Below, in pieces: positions 15,913 through 24,531 of a DNA stretch of 64,000 bases. The stretch is from Pedobacter psychrotolerans. GTDB lineage: Bacteria; Bacteroidota; Bacteroidia; Sphingobacteriales; Sphingobacteriaceae. Position 1 is the stretch's first letter. Every line of letters begins with the position of its first letter. The DNA is taken from assembly GCF_004340665.1 (NCBI RefSeq), contig NZ_SLWO01000002.1, forward strand, positions 787,254 through 851,253. The letters run 5' to 3'. The translations under genes were made by a program, and so were the position numbers. The notes below the pieces were generated by a model, which ran no database searches, was not told where the DNA came from, and worked only from the letters and a program-made list of their open reading frames with translations.

Positions 15913-17115
15913 ATGGCACCAACCAAACCAGTACAGAGGAAACCAACAAAATCCCGGATTCGAAAAATCAGCGATTGGCTACACTTATGGCTTGGCATTG
16001 CATCCGGACTGGTTGTTTTTCATCTGGGCATAACCGGATGTATCTTTGCATTTCAAAAAGAGATCACTGAATTGATCCATCAGAAAGAAATTTTTGTTGA
16101 TGTTCCAGCTAATAGAAAAACTGTCCCGCTCAGTGTTTTAAAACAAACGGCAGAAAAAGCTTTGGGTGGCAACAAACAAATTTCCTTTATTTCCACGTAT
16201 AACGAAGCAGATCGTGCCTGGGAATTCGGTACTTATAAAGCTGGAAACCCAAAAGCATTCTGGTATTTCGATTCGATAGATTATTATAACCTGGTACTGA
16301 TTAACCCCTATACCGGAAAGGTAACCTTGGTTGCAGATCATAAATATGAATTCTTTGCCGTAGTTAAAATGCTTCATTGGAGCTTTCTGATCAATCATCC
16401 TATTGGTCAGCAGATTATTGGCTGGGCAACCTTCATTTTTGTATTCTTGTTGATTTCAGGAATGGTGATGTGGTGGCCTAAAAATCTTAAAAAATCCAAT
16501 TTTGATAAAAGTTTCAAAATTAAATGGCGTGCAAAGTTTAAACGGGTTAATTACGACTTACACAATGTGCTGGGTTTTTATGTGATGATTATTTGTTTAA
16601 TGCTGGCCTTAACAGGAATGGTTTGGGCTTTCCAATGGTTCCAAAAAACAGTCTATGTAGTTGCCTCCAGAAGCATCACACCACCAGCACAGGCTGATGT
16701 TAAATCAGATTCTACCAAAACCATTGATGCCAATCCTTTCGACATTGCTTTTGAAAATGCAAAACAAACGTTTAAAGATTTCGATCGAATCGGCATGTCG
16801 CCGGCAGCAGGTGGAACAGCAACCATTTATGCCACAGGTTATCACGGTAATGAAACCTACTGGAATTATGATGTTTTACAGTTTGATCAGTATACTGGTA
16901 AATTATTGCATCGCAAAAAGCAAAGCGATAAAAATGCTGGCGAAGCACTCATCGGAATGAATTACGATATCCACGTGGGTGCAATACTTGGTTTACCTGG
17001 AAAAATCCTGGCCTTTTTTGCCAGTTTCATTGCTGCAAGTTTACCCATTACAGGCTTCATCATCTGGTGGGGAAAAAAGAAAAAGAAGAAAAATCCCGCT
17101 AGTGCGGATCAGTAA
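15913..17115 (+). CDS. PepSY-associated transmembrane protein (iron-uptake associated)
   Basis: A 400-residue inner-membrane protein. The ATG at 15913 is preferred over a TTG one codon upstream. TM1 is at about 30-50 (LASGLVVFHLGITGCIFAFQ-like), followed by a periplasmic PepSY-like domain. TM2 is near 165-190 (WATFIFVFLLISGMVMWW), TM3 near 220-245 and TM4 near 365-385, with a lysine-rich cytoplasmic tail. Conserved His residues (LHLWLG, MLHWSFLINHP, DIHVGAILG) are typical of PepSY_TM proteins proposed to reduce ferric siderophores or bind haem. The neighbourhood of two siderophore-type receptors supports that role. Confidence 0.87.
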   Translation: MAPTKPVQRKPTKSRIRKISDWLHLWLGIASGLVVFHLGITGCIFAFQKEITELIHQKEIFVDVPANRKTVPLSVLKQTAEKALGGNKQISFISTYNEADRAWEFGTYKAGNPKAFWYFDSIDYYNLVLINPYTGKVTLVADHKYEFFAVVKMLHWSFLINHPIGQQIIGWATFIFVFLLISGMVMWWPKNLKKSNFDKSFKIKWRAKFKRVNYDLHNVLGFYVMIICLMLALTGMVWAFQWFQKTVYVVASRSITPPAQADVKSDSTKTIDANPFDIAFENAKQTFKDFDRIGMSPAAGGTATIYATGYHGNETYWNYDVLQFDQYTGKLLHRKKQSDKNAGEALIGMNYDIHVGAILGLPGKILAFFASFIAASLPITGFIIWWGKKKKKKNPASADQ

Positions 17116-17135
17116 ACCTTAACCTTAAATATAAA

Positions 17136-18056
17136 ATGAAAATTCTGAATCTCTTAACAGTATTGATTGTACTGATAACAGTTAATGCCCATGCTCAGGA
17201 TAAATTTGAGCAAGATAGAAAAGCCATTAAGTCATTAGCAGGTTTCTATAAAGTGAATTTCAACTATGCCGAAGTTACTTCTCCAAACCCTGAATATCAG
17301 TTTAGTAAGCCTTACCGCAGCCATGGAAATGAGTGGGCAGAAATCATTATTGATGAACCTAAAAGAATTGTGATTCAACATATGTTAGCCATTAACGACT
17401 CTACAGTAATTAAACACTGGCGCCAGGATTGGACATATGAAGACACCGACATTATGCTTTACACCCAGGATAATGCCTGGAAGAAAACTACTTTAACACC
17501 TGCTGAGGTGAAAGGAAAATGGACACAAAAAGTTTACCAGGTTGATGATAGTCCACGGTACCAGGGTTATGGAACCTGGAGCCATGTTGGCGGTCATGAT
17601 GCCTGGCAAAGCGAAACAGATTCTCCACTTCCAAGAAGGGAATCTACCGTTCGGAATGACTATAATGTTTTAAACCGTGGCAGCAGAATTTATATTACAA
17701 AAGAGGGCTGGATGTTTGAACAAGACAATAAAAAAGTTTTGCGTTCGCCACAAGGTGATCAGTTGCTGGCTGTAGAAAAAGGATATGAAGAATTTACTAA
17801 AATCGACCCTAAGAAATTTGAATATGCCCAAAAATGGTGGGATACCCAAAAAACATATTGGGCAGATGTTCGGGACGTGTGGACGGATTTGACCAAAACC
17901 TCACCAACGGATTTCAAAGTTGAAACTAAGGTAAATGATAAATTACTTTACGAAATCCTATTTGCCTTAGGTGATCAATCGATTAAAGATAAATGGACTT
18001 CAACTCAAAATAAAGAAAAGATAAAAGTGGCATTACAACCCTATTTAGCGAAGTAG
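17136..18056 (+). CDS. DUF6607-type exported protein
   Basis: A 306-residue protein with signal peptide (MKILNLLTVLIVLITVNAHA-Q) and many tryptophans in conserved-looking motifs (HWRQDWTYEDTDIMLY, YGTWSHVGGHDAWQSETDSPLPRRE, YAQKWWDTQKTYWADVRDVW). I recognise it as the DUF6607 family, which recurs beside TonB receptors and PepSY proteins; its activity is unknown. It starts 20 bp after the PepSY gene and closes the iron group with a strong terminator, so it is probably cotranscribed. A periplasmic beta-barrel or lipocalin-like ligand-binding role is conceivable but not shown. Confidence 0.75.
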   Translation: MKILNLLTVLIVLITVNAHAQDKFEQDRKAIKSLAGFYKVNFNYAEVTSPNPEYQFSKPYRSHGNEWAEIIIDEPKRIVIQHMLAINDSTVIKHWRQDWTYEDTDIMLYTQDNAWKKTTLTPAEVKGKWTQKVYQVDDSPRYQGYGTWSHVGGHDAWQSETDSPLPRRESTVRNDYNVLNRGSRIYITKEGWMFEQDNKKVLRSPQGDQLLAVEKGYEEFTKIDPKKFEYAQKWWDTQKTYWADVRDVWTDLTKTSPTDFKVETKVNDKLLYEILFALGDQSIKDKWTSTQNKEKIKVALQPYLAK

Positions 18057-18077
18057 CATTGATCAATCCCTATTTAT

Positions 18078-18111
18078 AAAAGCCATTCAATTTTGAAATT
18101 GAATGGCTTTT
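18078..18111 (+). terminator. Rho-independent terminator after DUF6607 gene
   Basis: A 16-bp perfect stem (AAAAGCCATTCAATTT with its complement, 18078-18093 and 18096-18111) with a tight loop, followed by T residues. Confidence 0.85.
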
Positions 18112-18207
18112 TGCATGGATTTTGTTTAGGAGTAAAAAAGGATATTGAAAGATTTTATCGTTTAAAATAACAACAATTTCCACTTAGCTTTACATCTCAT
18201 GTTTTTT

Positions 18208-19347
18208 ATGAAAAAAATCTTCACACTATTATTGATGCTTTGTTCCGTAACCTGCTTCGCACAGGATTCTCTCTATGTGCGTAAAATGGTTAAGACCTTA
18301 GCATCTGCTTCCTTTTGGGGTCGTGGCTACACCAAAGATGGAATGAAAAAAGCAGCAGATTTCTTATCAGCAGAATATAAAAAAATAGGGTTGTTACCTA
18401 TGGAAACAGACTTTAAGCAAGAGTTTGCTTATCCTGTAAATACTTTTCCTGGTAAAATGCTGGTGGAGATTAACGGTAAAAAATTGATTCCAGGAAAGGA
18501 CTTTATCATTAATAATGAAAGTCCGGGAATTAAACAAAAAGCCCGGTTGACAAAAATTGACAGTTTAAACTTCGTCGCAAATCCAAACCTGCATGTTCAA
18601 TTAAAAGATAAGTTAACATGGTCTGTTGCTACAGCAGTTACGAATGAAACAACCATTGAGATCAATCGTAAAAATTTAAAAGAAATACCACGTGAAATCA
18701 GCATCGACATAGAAAACAAATTTGTAGAAAACTTCAAGGCATCTAATATTTGCGGTTGGATTAAGGGAACCAAACAACCAGATTCAATTTTACTTATCAC
18801 GGCTCATTATGATCACTTAGGCGGAATGGGTGCTGAAACCTATTTCCCTGGCGCGAATGATAATGCTGCAGGTGTGGCCACTTTGTTAAGCCTGGCAAAG
18901 TATTACAAAACGCACCCTCAGCCCTACTCTATTGGGTTTATCTGTTTTGCAGGTGAAGAAGCCGGTTTGCTCGGTTCAAGATACTTCGTTGAAAATCCAT
19001 TGATTCCTTTAAGCAAAATTAAGTTTCTAATTAACCTGGATTTAGTTGGAACGGGTGAAAGCGGAATGACTGTTGTAAACGCAAGTGTTTACCCAAAAGC
19101 ATTTTCTTTATTAAATAAAGTTAATCAGGAACAAAAATTAATCAGTAAAATTAACTCCAGAGGGAAAGCAGCCAATAGCGATCATTATTTTTTCACCGAA
19201 AGAGGTGTTCCCGCTTTCTTTATCTACACCCAAGGTGGACCTTCTGCTTATCACGATATCTTCGACAAAGCTGAAACCTTACCACTAACTGAATACCACG
19301 ATTTATTTAAGTTGATCGTTGGTTTCAATCAAAGAATCATGGAATAA
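18208..19347 (+). CDS. M28-family zinc aminopeptidase, exported
   Basis: A 379-residue secreted metallopeptidase. The start at 18208 (MKKIFTLLLMLCSVTCFAQ) gives a clean signal peptide; an ATG three codons upstream is possible. Metal and catalytic motifs of M28 are present in order: TAHYDHLG, GANDNAAGVA, CFAGEEAGLLGS (catalytic Glu and metal Glu), INLDLVGTG and SDHYFFTERGVPAFF. The region between the signal and the catalytic domain (about 60-190) resembles the PA-like or flexible insert of such enzymes but is not a clear domain. It is monocistronic. Confidence 0.9.
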   Translation: MKKIFTLLLMLCSVTCFAQDSLYVRKMVKTLASASFWGRGYTKDGMKKAADFLSAEYKKIGLLPMETDFKQEFAYPVNTFPGKMLVEINGKKLIPGKDFIINNESPGIKQKARLTKIDSLNFVANPNLHVQLKDKLTWSVATAVTNETTIEINRKNLKEIPREISIDIENKFVENFKASNICGWIKGTKQPDSILLITAHYDHLGGMGAETYFPGANDNAAGVATLLSLAKYYKTHPQPYSIGFICFAGEEAGLLGSRYFVENPLIPLSKIKFLINLDLVGTGESGMTVVNASVYPKAFSLLNKVNQEQKLISKINSRGKAANSDHYFFTERGVPAFFIYTQGGPSAYHDIFDKAETLPLTEYHDLFKLIVGFNQRIME

Positions 19348-19413
19348 GAAAATTCATACATTCAGCTTTATTTTTCCATACGATCGTTAAAATTTCGAAG
19401 ACTAAATCGATCG

Positions 19414-20097
19414 TTATGCTAATGTTAGCTTTACCAGATACTGGTCTTCCCCATCGTCAAAAATCATTTCACAATTCCATCCAGTTTCCTTTGCAATGGC
19501 TTTGATCGTTTCTTCATCAATATAAATCCAGTTAAACCAATTGCCTTTTTCACCTTTATATTCATATCGATAGGAAACCTCACCAAAATAATGATCAAGG
19601 GGCTTAGCCTGATCTTCATACAAATACGAAATATCAGATGAATCGAAAATCACTTGTCCGCCGGGGTTGAGCAGATCTTTTATTTTGATTAGGAAATCTT
19701 TAAAGCCAGAAAGCGTTCCGGTTAAACCAATGCCATTCATCAGCATTAAAATGGTATCGAACTTTTCCTCATAAGTAAAAACATCCTGAAGCAAGGCTTT
19801 CTTTACACCACGATCTTTCATAATGCTCACACCTGCTTCGGAAATATCAATTGCCGTAACATCGATATTAAAGGCCTGCAAAAGCAAAGCATGACTGCCT
19901 ACACCTGCACCAATATCCAATACTTTTCCAGTGCACATATGAAGTGCCTGCAACTCTAAAACTGGCATTTCTTCATCATCGCGAAAGAAAAATTCAAGAG
20001 GCATTTCCTCCGGTTCGCCATAAGAATTATGTAACCAAAGGGTATCGGCTTCGCCGGTTTTATAAATATCAGTAAGTGCCTGACCAAAAACATCCAT
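19414..20097 (-). CDS. Class I SAM-dependent methyltransferase
   Basis: A 227-residue cytoplasmic protein with the SAM motif VLDIGAGVGSHALLLQ (about 55-70), motif II-like VTAIDISEAGV, and FDTILMLMNGIGLTG, as in the methyltransferase type 11/25 families. The substrate is unknown; the small-molecule-type fold and LNPGGQVIFDSSDISYLY suggest no close match to rRNA methyltransferases. It is followed, going toward lower coordinates, by the end of the convergent M28 gene and preceded by a 150-bp spacer containing degenerate AAAG-CTAAAG repeats. Confidence 0.85.
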   Translation of the reverse strand: MDVFGQALTDIYKTGEADTLWLHNSYGEPEEMPLEFFFRDDEEMPVLELQALHMCTGKVLDIGAGVGSHALLLQAFNIDVTAIDISEAGVSIMKDRGVKKALLQDVFTYEEKFDTILMLMNGIGLTGTLSGFKDFLIKIKDLLNPGGQVIFDSSDISYLYEDQAKPLDHYFGEVSYRYEYKGEKGNWFNWIYIDEETIKAIAKETGWNCEMIFDDGEDQYLVKLTLA

Positions 20098-20119
20098 GAT
20101 ACAAAGATAGGAAGAAAGG

Positions 20120-20195
20120 CGAGAAAGCTTGAAGCTAAAAGACCAAAGCAGAAAGCTTAAAGACTAAAAGTCTAAGCTAAACGACTAACGAACAG
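20120..20195. repeat. Degenerate AAAGCTTAAAGACTAAAAG spacer repeat
   Basis: Contains AGCTTGAAGCTAAAAGACC, then GAAAGCTTAAAGACTAAAAG and TCTAAGCTAAACGACTAACG. Same degenerate family as the arginine operon spacers. Confidence 0.55.
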
Positions 20196-20247
20196 CGATT
20201 ATCAACAAACCTTCAAAATCTGTGTAATCAACCTGATAATAACTCCG

Positions 20248-21645
20248 CTAAATCTCAAACTCCTGATGATATTCCGGAATGGCTACATGCTTAAACCCAT
20301 GATCTTTTAAACGTGCTGCAAAGTGTTGTTGCACTTCATATTCTCCATGAACCAGAAACAATTGCTTCACTTTCTCAGGGTCCTGACAGGAAAGAAATTT
20401 CAATAAATCATCGTAATCGCCATGCGCACTCATTGATTTTATCGATTGAATTCCTGCCTTCACTTCGTATTTATCCTTGAAAATTTCAACGACTTTTTTC
20501 CCTGCAATTAATTGTCCGCCGAGAGAACGTGGCTCACAATAACCCACCATCAAGATGGTATTTTTCGCATTGCCAATATTATTTTTGATATGATGCTTCA
20601 CACGTCCTGCATCAGCCATGCCCGAAGCAGAGATAATAACACACGGCCTAGGATCTTCATTTAAAGCTTTAGATTCTTCAATACTTTCGATAAAACGCAA
20701 GCCCTTGAAACCAAATATATCATGGTCTACCTTTAAAATTTGTTTAACACCGTTGTTATAAACTTCAGGATGGCTTCTGAGTATTTCTGTTGCTTTTGAA
20801 GATAGTGGACTATCCACATAATACGGAACATCAGGTAACATACCCTTTAATTCCAGACCATTTAAAGCATAGAGCAGTTCTTGAGTTCTTCCTACAGCGA
20901 AAGCTGGAATAATGACCTTACCTTTTTTAACCTGACAGGTATTTTGGATAATTTCCAGCAACATATGCTCAATCGGATCAAGATCTTGATGTAAAGAATC
21001 GCCATAGGTGGATTCCATTAAAATATAATCAGCCTGATCAAAATGCTGCGGACTTTTTAATAATAAATCACCATAACGGCCCACATCACCAGAAAAGGTT
21101 AAACGCGTTAATTTGCCATTTTCTTTGATGGTTAAATGAACGGCGGCACTCCCCAGGATATGACCAGCATCAGTTAAACGGAGGCTAATATTTTCATCAA
21201 TTTCGAAATCTTCTTCGTAGTCTACAATCTTCATCAGGCTTAATGTTTTTGCAACATCTTCATCTGTATAAAGTGCTTCTTCCATTTCCTCCCCCTCCCG
21301 AAGATGGCGGTTAGAAAATTCAGCATCCTGCATCTGAATTTTGGCAGAATCCATCATTAAAATTCGTCCTAAATCCATTGTAGCAGCAGTACAGAAAATC
21401 TTTCCATTAAAGCCATCTGCTACCAGTTTAGGTAATAAACCACAATGATCTATATGTGCATGAGAAAGAATGACATAGGTAACTGCTTTAACATCGAAAC
21501 CAAAAAAATCATTTAGCTTTTCAGTCACGTGGCCCATTCCCTGGAACAAACCACAATCTAATAATATTTGGGTATTATTATCTAATGTAATGAGGTGCTT
21601 GCTACCGGTAACAGTACGGGCAGCACCATGAAAAGCAATCTTCAT
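20248..21645 (-). CDS. MBL-fold RNA-processing-type hydrolase (beta-CASP)
   Basis: A 465-residue metallo-beta-lactamase/beta-CASP protein related to RNA-specificity exonucleases. The start at 21645 gives MKIAFHGAARTVTGSKHL; 16 in-frame codons upstream cross the terminator of the YtxH gene and were rejected. Zn ligands are in SHAHIDHCG (His62, His64, Asp66, His67) and DAGHILGSA. The beta-CASP part has FAVGRTQELLYAL and CVIISASGMADAGRVKHHI, and the RMMBL-like end has SAHGDYDDLLKFL and FLVHGEYEVQ. It probably cleaves RNA in the cytoplasm; the substrate is unknown. Confidence 0.9.
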   Translation of the reverse strand: MKIAFHGAARTVTGSKHLITLDNNTQILLDCGLFQGMGHVTEKLNDFFGFDVKAVTYVILSHAHIDHCGLLPKLVADGFNGKIFCTAATMDLGRILMMDSAKIQMQDAEFSNRHLREGEEMEEALYTDEDVAKTLSLMKIVDYEEDFEIDENISLRLTDAGHILGSAAVHLTIKENGKLTRLTFSGDVGRYGDLLLKSPQHFDQADYILMESTYGDSLHQDLDPIEHMLLEIIQNTCQVKKGKVIIPAFAVGRTQELLYALNGLELKGMLPDVPYYVDSPLSSKATEILRSHPEVYNNGVKQILKVDHDIFGFKGLRFIESIEESKALNEDPRPCVIISASGMADAGRVKHHIKNNIGNAKNTILMVGYCEPRSLGGQLIAGKKVVEIFKDKYEVKAGIQSIKSMSAHGDYDDLLKFLSCQDPEKVKQLFLVHGEYEVQQHFAARLKDHGFKHVAIPEYHQEFEI

Positions 21646-21671
21646 TAAGGTGTAGTTAGAAATACAAAAAG

Positions 21672-21696
21672 AAAATGCCGGAATATCCGGCATTTT
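21672..21696 (-). terminator. Rho-independent terminator of the YtxH gene
   Basis: AAAATGCCGGA (21672-21682) and its complement TCCGGCATTTT (21686-21696) with a 3-nt loop. On the minus strand CTTTTT follows. It lies 5 bp beyond the YtxH stop codon. Confidence 0.88.
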
Positions 21697-21700
21697 AATA

Positions 21701-21928
21701 TTAAGCTTTTACTTCTGATATTTTATCTTTCACCTTGTCAGCTACATCTGATGCCCTATCAGCTAAACCAGCTAATTTATCTTTTGAGGCATCCAATAGA
21801 TCAGCAAAAAAGTCTGATAATTTACCTTTAAGATCATTAGAAGAATCTGAAGATAATGCTAATGCGATGGTTGCACCTAATGCTGCTCCGGCTAATACGC
21901 CTACTATAAGTTTTGTCTCTTTTTTCAT
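21701..21928 (-). CDS. YtxH-like small membrane protein
   Basis: A 75-residue protein: KKETKLIVGVLAGAALGATIALAL forms one membrane segment (about 5-27), followed by an amphipathic, Lys/Asp/Ala-rich helix (LADRASDVADKVKDKISEVKA). This matches YtxH-domain gas-vesicle/stress-type proteins of Bacteroidota, of unknown function and often stress induced. It is divergent from the HAD gene and has its own terminator. Confidence 0.85.
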   Translation of the reverse strand: MKKETKLIVGVLAGAALGATIALALSSDSSNDLKGKLSDFFADLLDASKDKLAGLADRASDVADKVKDKISEVKA

Positions 21929-22007
21929 GGTCTTAGTTATTTATCTAGTTAAACATATTTCACCATAAGGTGTTTTATTTTTTTTATCTTACAAAAACCA
22001 ATCCACA

Positions 22008-22631
22008 ATGAAGCAAATATTTTTTATAGACCTAGACAATACCATATACTTTACTAAACCCAACGAAGAACAGTTGATGAGCGGTTTGTATCAATTTCTG
22101 GACGCACAGAATCTGGGCATTTCTGCAGCACAATATCAGGCTGCAAAAAGCGAAATGCTACGCACTCCATTTCAAAAGGTAGCAGAGAAATATGGTTTCA
22201 GGCATGAAGCCATGGAAAATATCATTGCATTTCTAAATTCCAGAGAAGTTACCAAACCATTAATACCTTCAGATGATTACCACTTTATAAAAGAATTGAA
22301 GGGTAGAAAGTTTATTGTTACAGCGGGCTTTTACAAGCAGCAAACCTCTAAAGTAAAAATGCTGGGCATCGCTGATGATTTCGAAGAAGTTTGTGTAGTT
22401 GATGTGACTGTTTCTAATAAAAAGGAGGCTTTTCAAAAACTGATCGACCAACATGAATTAAATAAAGCAGAAATTTTAATTATTGGAGATGATGCGGAAT
22501 CCGAAATTAAATATGGACTTGAACTGGGGATAGAGACTTTTTTATTAGATCCCGAAAATCGATATCCGCATGCTGAAACTACTTTTAAGGGAATAGATTT
22601 GAGTAATTTGCATCAGGCTGCCGGGCAGTAG
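22008..22631 (+). CDS. HAD-superfamily hydrolase, pyrimidine 5'-nucleotidase-like
   Basis: A 207-residue cytoplasmic HAD protein. Motif I is FFIDLDNTIYFT (nucleophile Asp at about residue 8), followed by a helical cap. Motif II lies in KFIVTAGFYKQQTSK (Thr/Ser), the motif III lysine is near VSNKKEAFQKLI, and motif IV is IIGDDAESEIKYGLELGI. The cap type and length resemble SDT1/PHM8-like nucleotidases, but the substrate is not certain. It is divergent from the YtxH gene and convergent with the DUF6600 gene, sharing the hairpin at 22635-22665. Confidence 0.82.
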   Translation: MKQIFFIDLDNTIYFTKPNEEQLMSGLYQFLDAQNLGISAAQYQAAKSEMLRTPFQKVAEKYGFRHEAMENIIAFLNSREVTKPLIPSDDYHFIKELKGRKFIVTAGFYKQQTSKVKMLGIADDFEEVCVVDVTVSNKKEAFQKLIDQHELNKAEILIIGDDAESEIKYGLELGIETFLLDPENRYPHAETTFKGIDLSNLHQAAGQ

Positions 22632-22634
22632 TTA

Positions 22635-22665
22635 AACAAAAAATCCCGGCTTTCACCGGGACTTT
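22635..22665 (-). terminator. Terminator of the DUF6600 gene (possibly bidirectional)
   Basis: On the minus strand GTCCCGGTGAAAGCCGGGAT forms a 6-bp GC-rich stem followed by TTTTTTGTTT, just beyond the DUF6600 stop. Confidence 0.75.
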
Positions 22666-22670
22666 CCAAT

Positions 22671-24254
22671 TTATCCTCTTCCACCTCGGGATGGTCTTCC
22701 ACCACCCTCACCGCTACTTCTCTCACTACTTCCTCTTTGTTGTTGTTGCTGTGGAGCTGACTCTGTTCTTCTTTGCTCCTGTCTTTGTTGCATTTGTTGT
22801 GAACGTTGTTGTTCAACCTGCTGATTACGTTGTTGCTGCATTTGCTCATTACGCTGAGCTCTTTGTTGTTCCGCCTGCTGTGAACGTTGCTGTTCTGCCT
22901 GTTGATTACGCTGAGCCCTTTCTTGCTGCTGAGCCTGGGCCTGCTGCGAACGTTGTTGTTCTACCTGCTGATTGCGTTGCTGCTGCATTTGTTCATTACG
23001 TTGAACCCTTTGTTGTTCCACCTGTTGTGAACGTTGCTGCTGTTCCTGCTGACCGCGTTGTTGCTGAACCTGAATATCACGTTGAGCACGTTGCTGATCT
23101 ACACTCATTCGGTCTTGTTGAGCACGTTGTTGGCGCATTTGATCACCTTGTGCTTGGCCTTGACCTCGGCTTATGTTTTCCTGTCCATTTCTTTGATCAA
23201 TTCCATTAACATTTCCACGTCCGGTTCTGCCATTTGCATTTCTCTCATAAGCTTCGCCTCTATTAGGTTGATTGACGGTATTGCCCTGGCCAGCATCATT
23301 ACCTCTGTTTGGCCTTACATTGCGATTATCATTGTTTACCCCAACACGGTTATTTCCATTTTGGTCGTTACCAGTTCCACCACGTTGGTCGCGGTTAGCA
23401 AGACCATCATTCCTTCCGCCACGACCAATCCCTGCGTTACCTTGTTCAAATCTTCTTGGTGCCGCACTGCGGTTATCTACGGCATTACGCTCAGGTCTTG
23501 GTCTGTAAATAGACACTTCCCTACCACCAATTCTACTGGCTCCTGGTCTGTTGCCTTGATTAAAACGATAAACGGTTACGTCGCGATTAGTTGCACGTCT
23601 GATATCTTCCACTCTTGGACCACCATAATAACTTCTTCTATTATAAACATAAGTGTTATTAATGATCGTAGTGTTACGGATATACACGTTGTTTCTGCCA
23701 TAATCATATCTAGGAAAAGTATTAATATAGATATTGCGTTGTGGAATAAAGTTCCAGCAAAATTCTGGTACTGAATACCGACGGCCAAAGCTTAAATTAA
23801 TATTAATACTAGGTGCCATTGGTGCCCAGCCGTAATAACCATCTCCACTTCTCCAATCTACCCATGCAGGCCCCCAATTGGTATCAGGCAACCAAATCCA
23901 TTGGCGATAGCTGTTAATTACCCAACGACCATAGTGAAAAGGTGCCCAGCCCCAATCATAATTAGAAACCCAGGTATTACCATATTCTGTCATGGCCCAG
24001 CGCCCATTGGTATAATATGGCCGGAACTCATTTTGATCTACATCCGGACGCCATACATAACCATATTGCTGATCCTGAATCCAGGTTCCATAAGGCGTAA
24101 GCTCATCGTAAAAGGTTTGCAAAGAAACATTACCAGTGCTGTAACCATCATTCTGGTAATCATTTTGATAGTCCTGTGCCCTGACTAAGGTGGTGGTTCC
24201 GGCGAGGAGCGTGAAAAGCCCCAGCACAATCGCCGATTTTTTCAGTGTTTTCAT
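22671..24254 (-). CDS. DUF6600-type exported protein with Gln/Arg-rich repeat tail
   Basis: A 527-residue secreted or periplasmic protein. The signal peptide is MKTLKKSAIVLGLFTLLAG, ending near LVRAQ. Residues about 40-170 hold a tryptophan-rich module of repeated GxWxxxxxYGYVWRP, YDWGWAPFHYGRW, WLPDTNWGPAWVDWR and GYYGWAP motifs, typical of DUF6600. A Tyr/Asn/Arg-rich linker follows, then from about 365 a highly repetitive Gln/Arg/Glu tail with recurring QRNEQMQQQRNQQVEQQRSQ blocks. The end is Gly/Arg/Ser-rich (GGRPSRGGRG). Function is unknown; envelope or polyanion binding is a guess. The tail is probably disordered or coiled coil and length-variable. Confidence 0.82.
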   Translation of the reverse strand: MKTLKKSAIVLGLFTLLAGTTTLVRAQDYQNDYQNDGYSTGNVSLQTFYDELTPYGTWIQDQQYGYVWRPDVDQNEFRPYYTNGRWAMTEYGNTWVSNYDWGWAPFHYGRWVINSYRQWIWLPDTNWGPAWVDWRSGDGYYGWAPMAPSININLSFGRRYSVPEFCWNFIPQRNIYINTFPRYDYGRNNVYIRNTTIINNTYVYNRRSYYGGPRVEDIRRATNRDVTVYRFNQGNRPGASRIGGREVSIYRPRPERNAVDNRSAAPRRFEQGNAGIGRGGRNDGLANRDQRGGTGNDQNGNNRVGVNNDNRNVRPNRGNDAGQGNTVNQPNRGEAYERNANGRTGRGNVNGIDQRNGQENISRGQGQAQGDQMRQQRAQQDRMSVDQQRAQRDIQVQQQRGQQEQQQRSQQVEQQRVQRNEQMQQQRNQQVEQQRSQQAQAQQQERAQRNQQAEQQRSQQAEQQRAQRNEQMQQQRNQQVEQQRSQQMQQRQEQRRTESAPQQQQQRGSSERSSGEGGGRPSRGGRG

Positions 24255-24519
24255 TTGTGTGTTTATTTAATAACCTAACTCGTGTGTATCAATTAGAGCA
24301 CCAAAAATGCTCAAGGTTTAATATGCTTGCATAGTTTCCCGGTTTTCTTCGAAATAGGAATATTCAAGCCATATTTAACTCTTATTTAACGTTTTAAGAC
24401 TGACATAATTGTGCTGAAAACCAGTCAATTTGAAATAAAATTTGCTACACCAGTGTTTACAAAAAAGATTATACCGTTAGCATCTCAAATTTTAGAACTT
24501 AAATCCTATTTATTGTAAG

Positions 24520-24527
24520 TATTTTTG
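24520..24527 (+). promoter_or_regulatory. Candidate -7 element of the RsmI-like gene
   Basis: TATTTTTG fits TAnnTTTG exactly and ends 4 bp before the ATG at 24532, which would give a leaderless or nearly leaderless mRNA. No good -33 element is seen. Confidence 0.35.
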
Positions 24528-24531
24528 TGCT

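Noticed and set aside
21646..21693. Upstream extension of the MBL-fold protein (MPDIPAFSFC...)
   Set aside because: It would run through the terminator hairpin of the YtxH gene, and the family N-terminus begins at MKIAFHGAARTVTGS.
22691..23774. Long plus-strand frames opposite the DUF6600 gene (172 and 246 codons)
   Set aside because: They are antisense shadows of the Gln/Arg/Asn-rich repeats, with poor composition and no motif.
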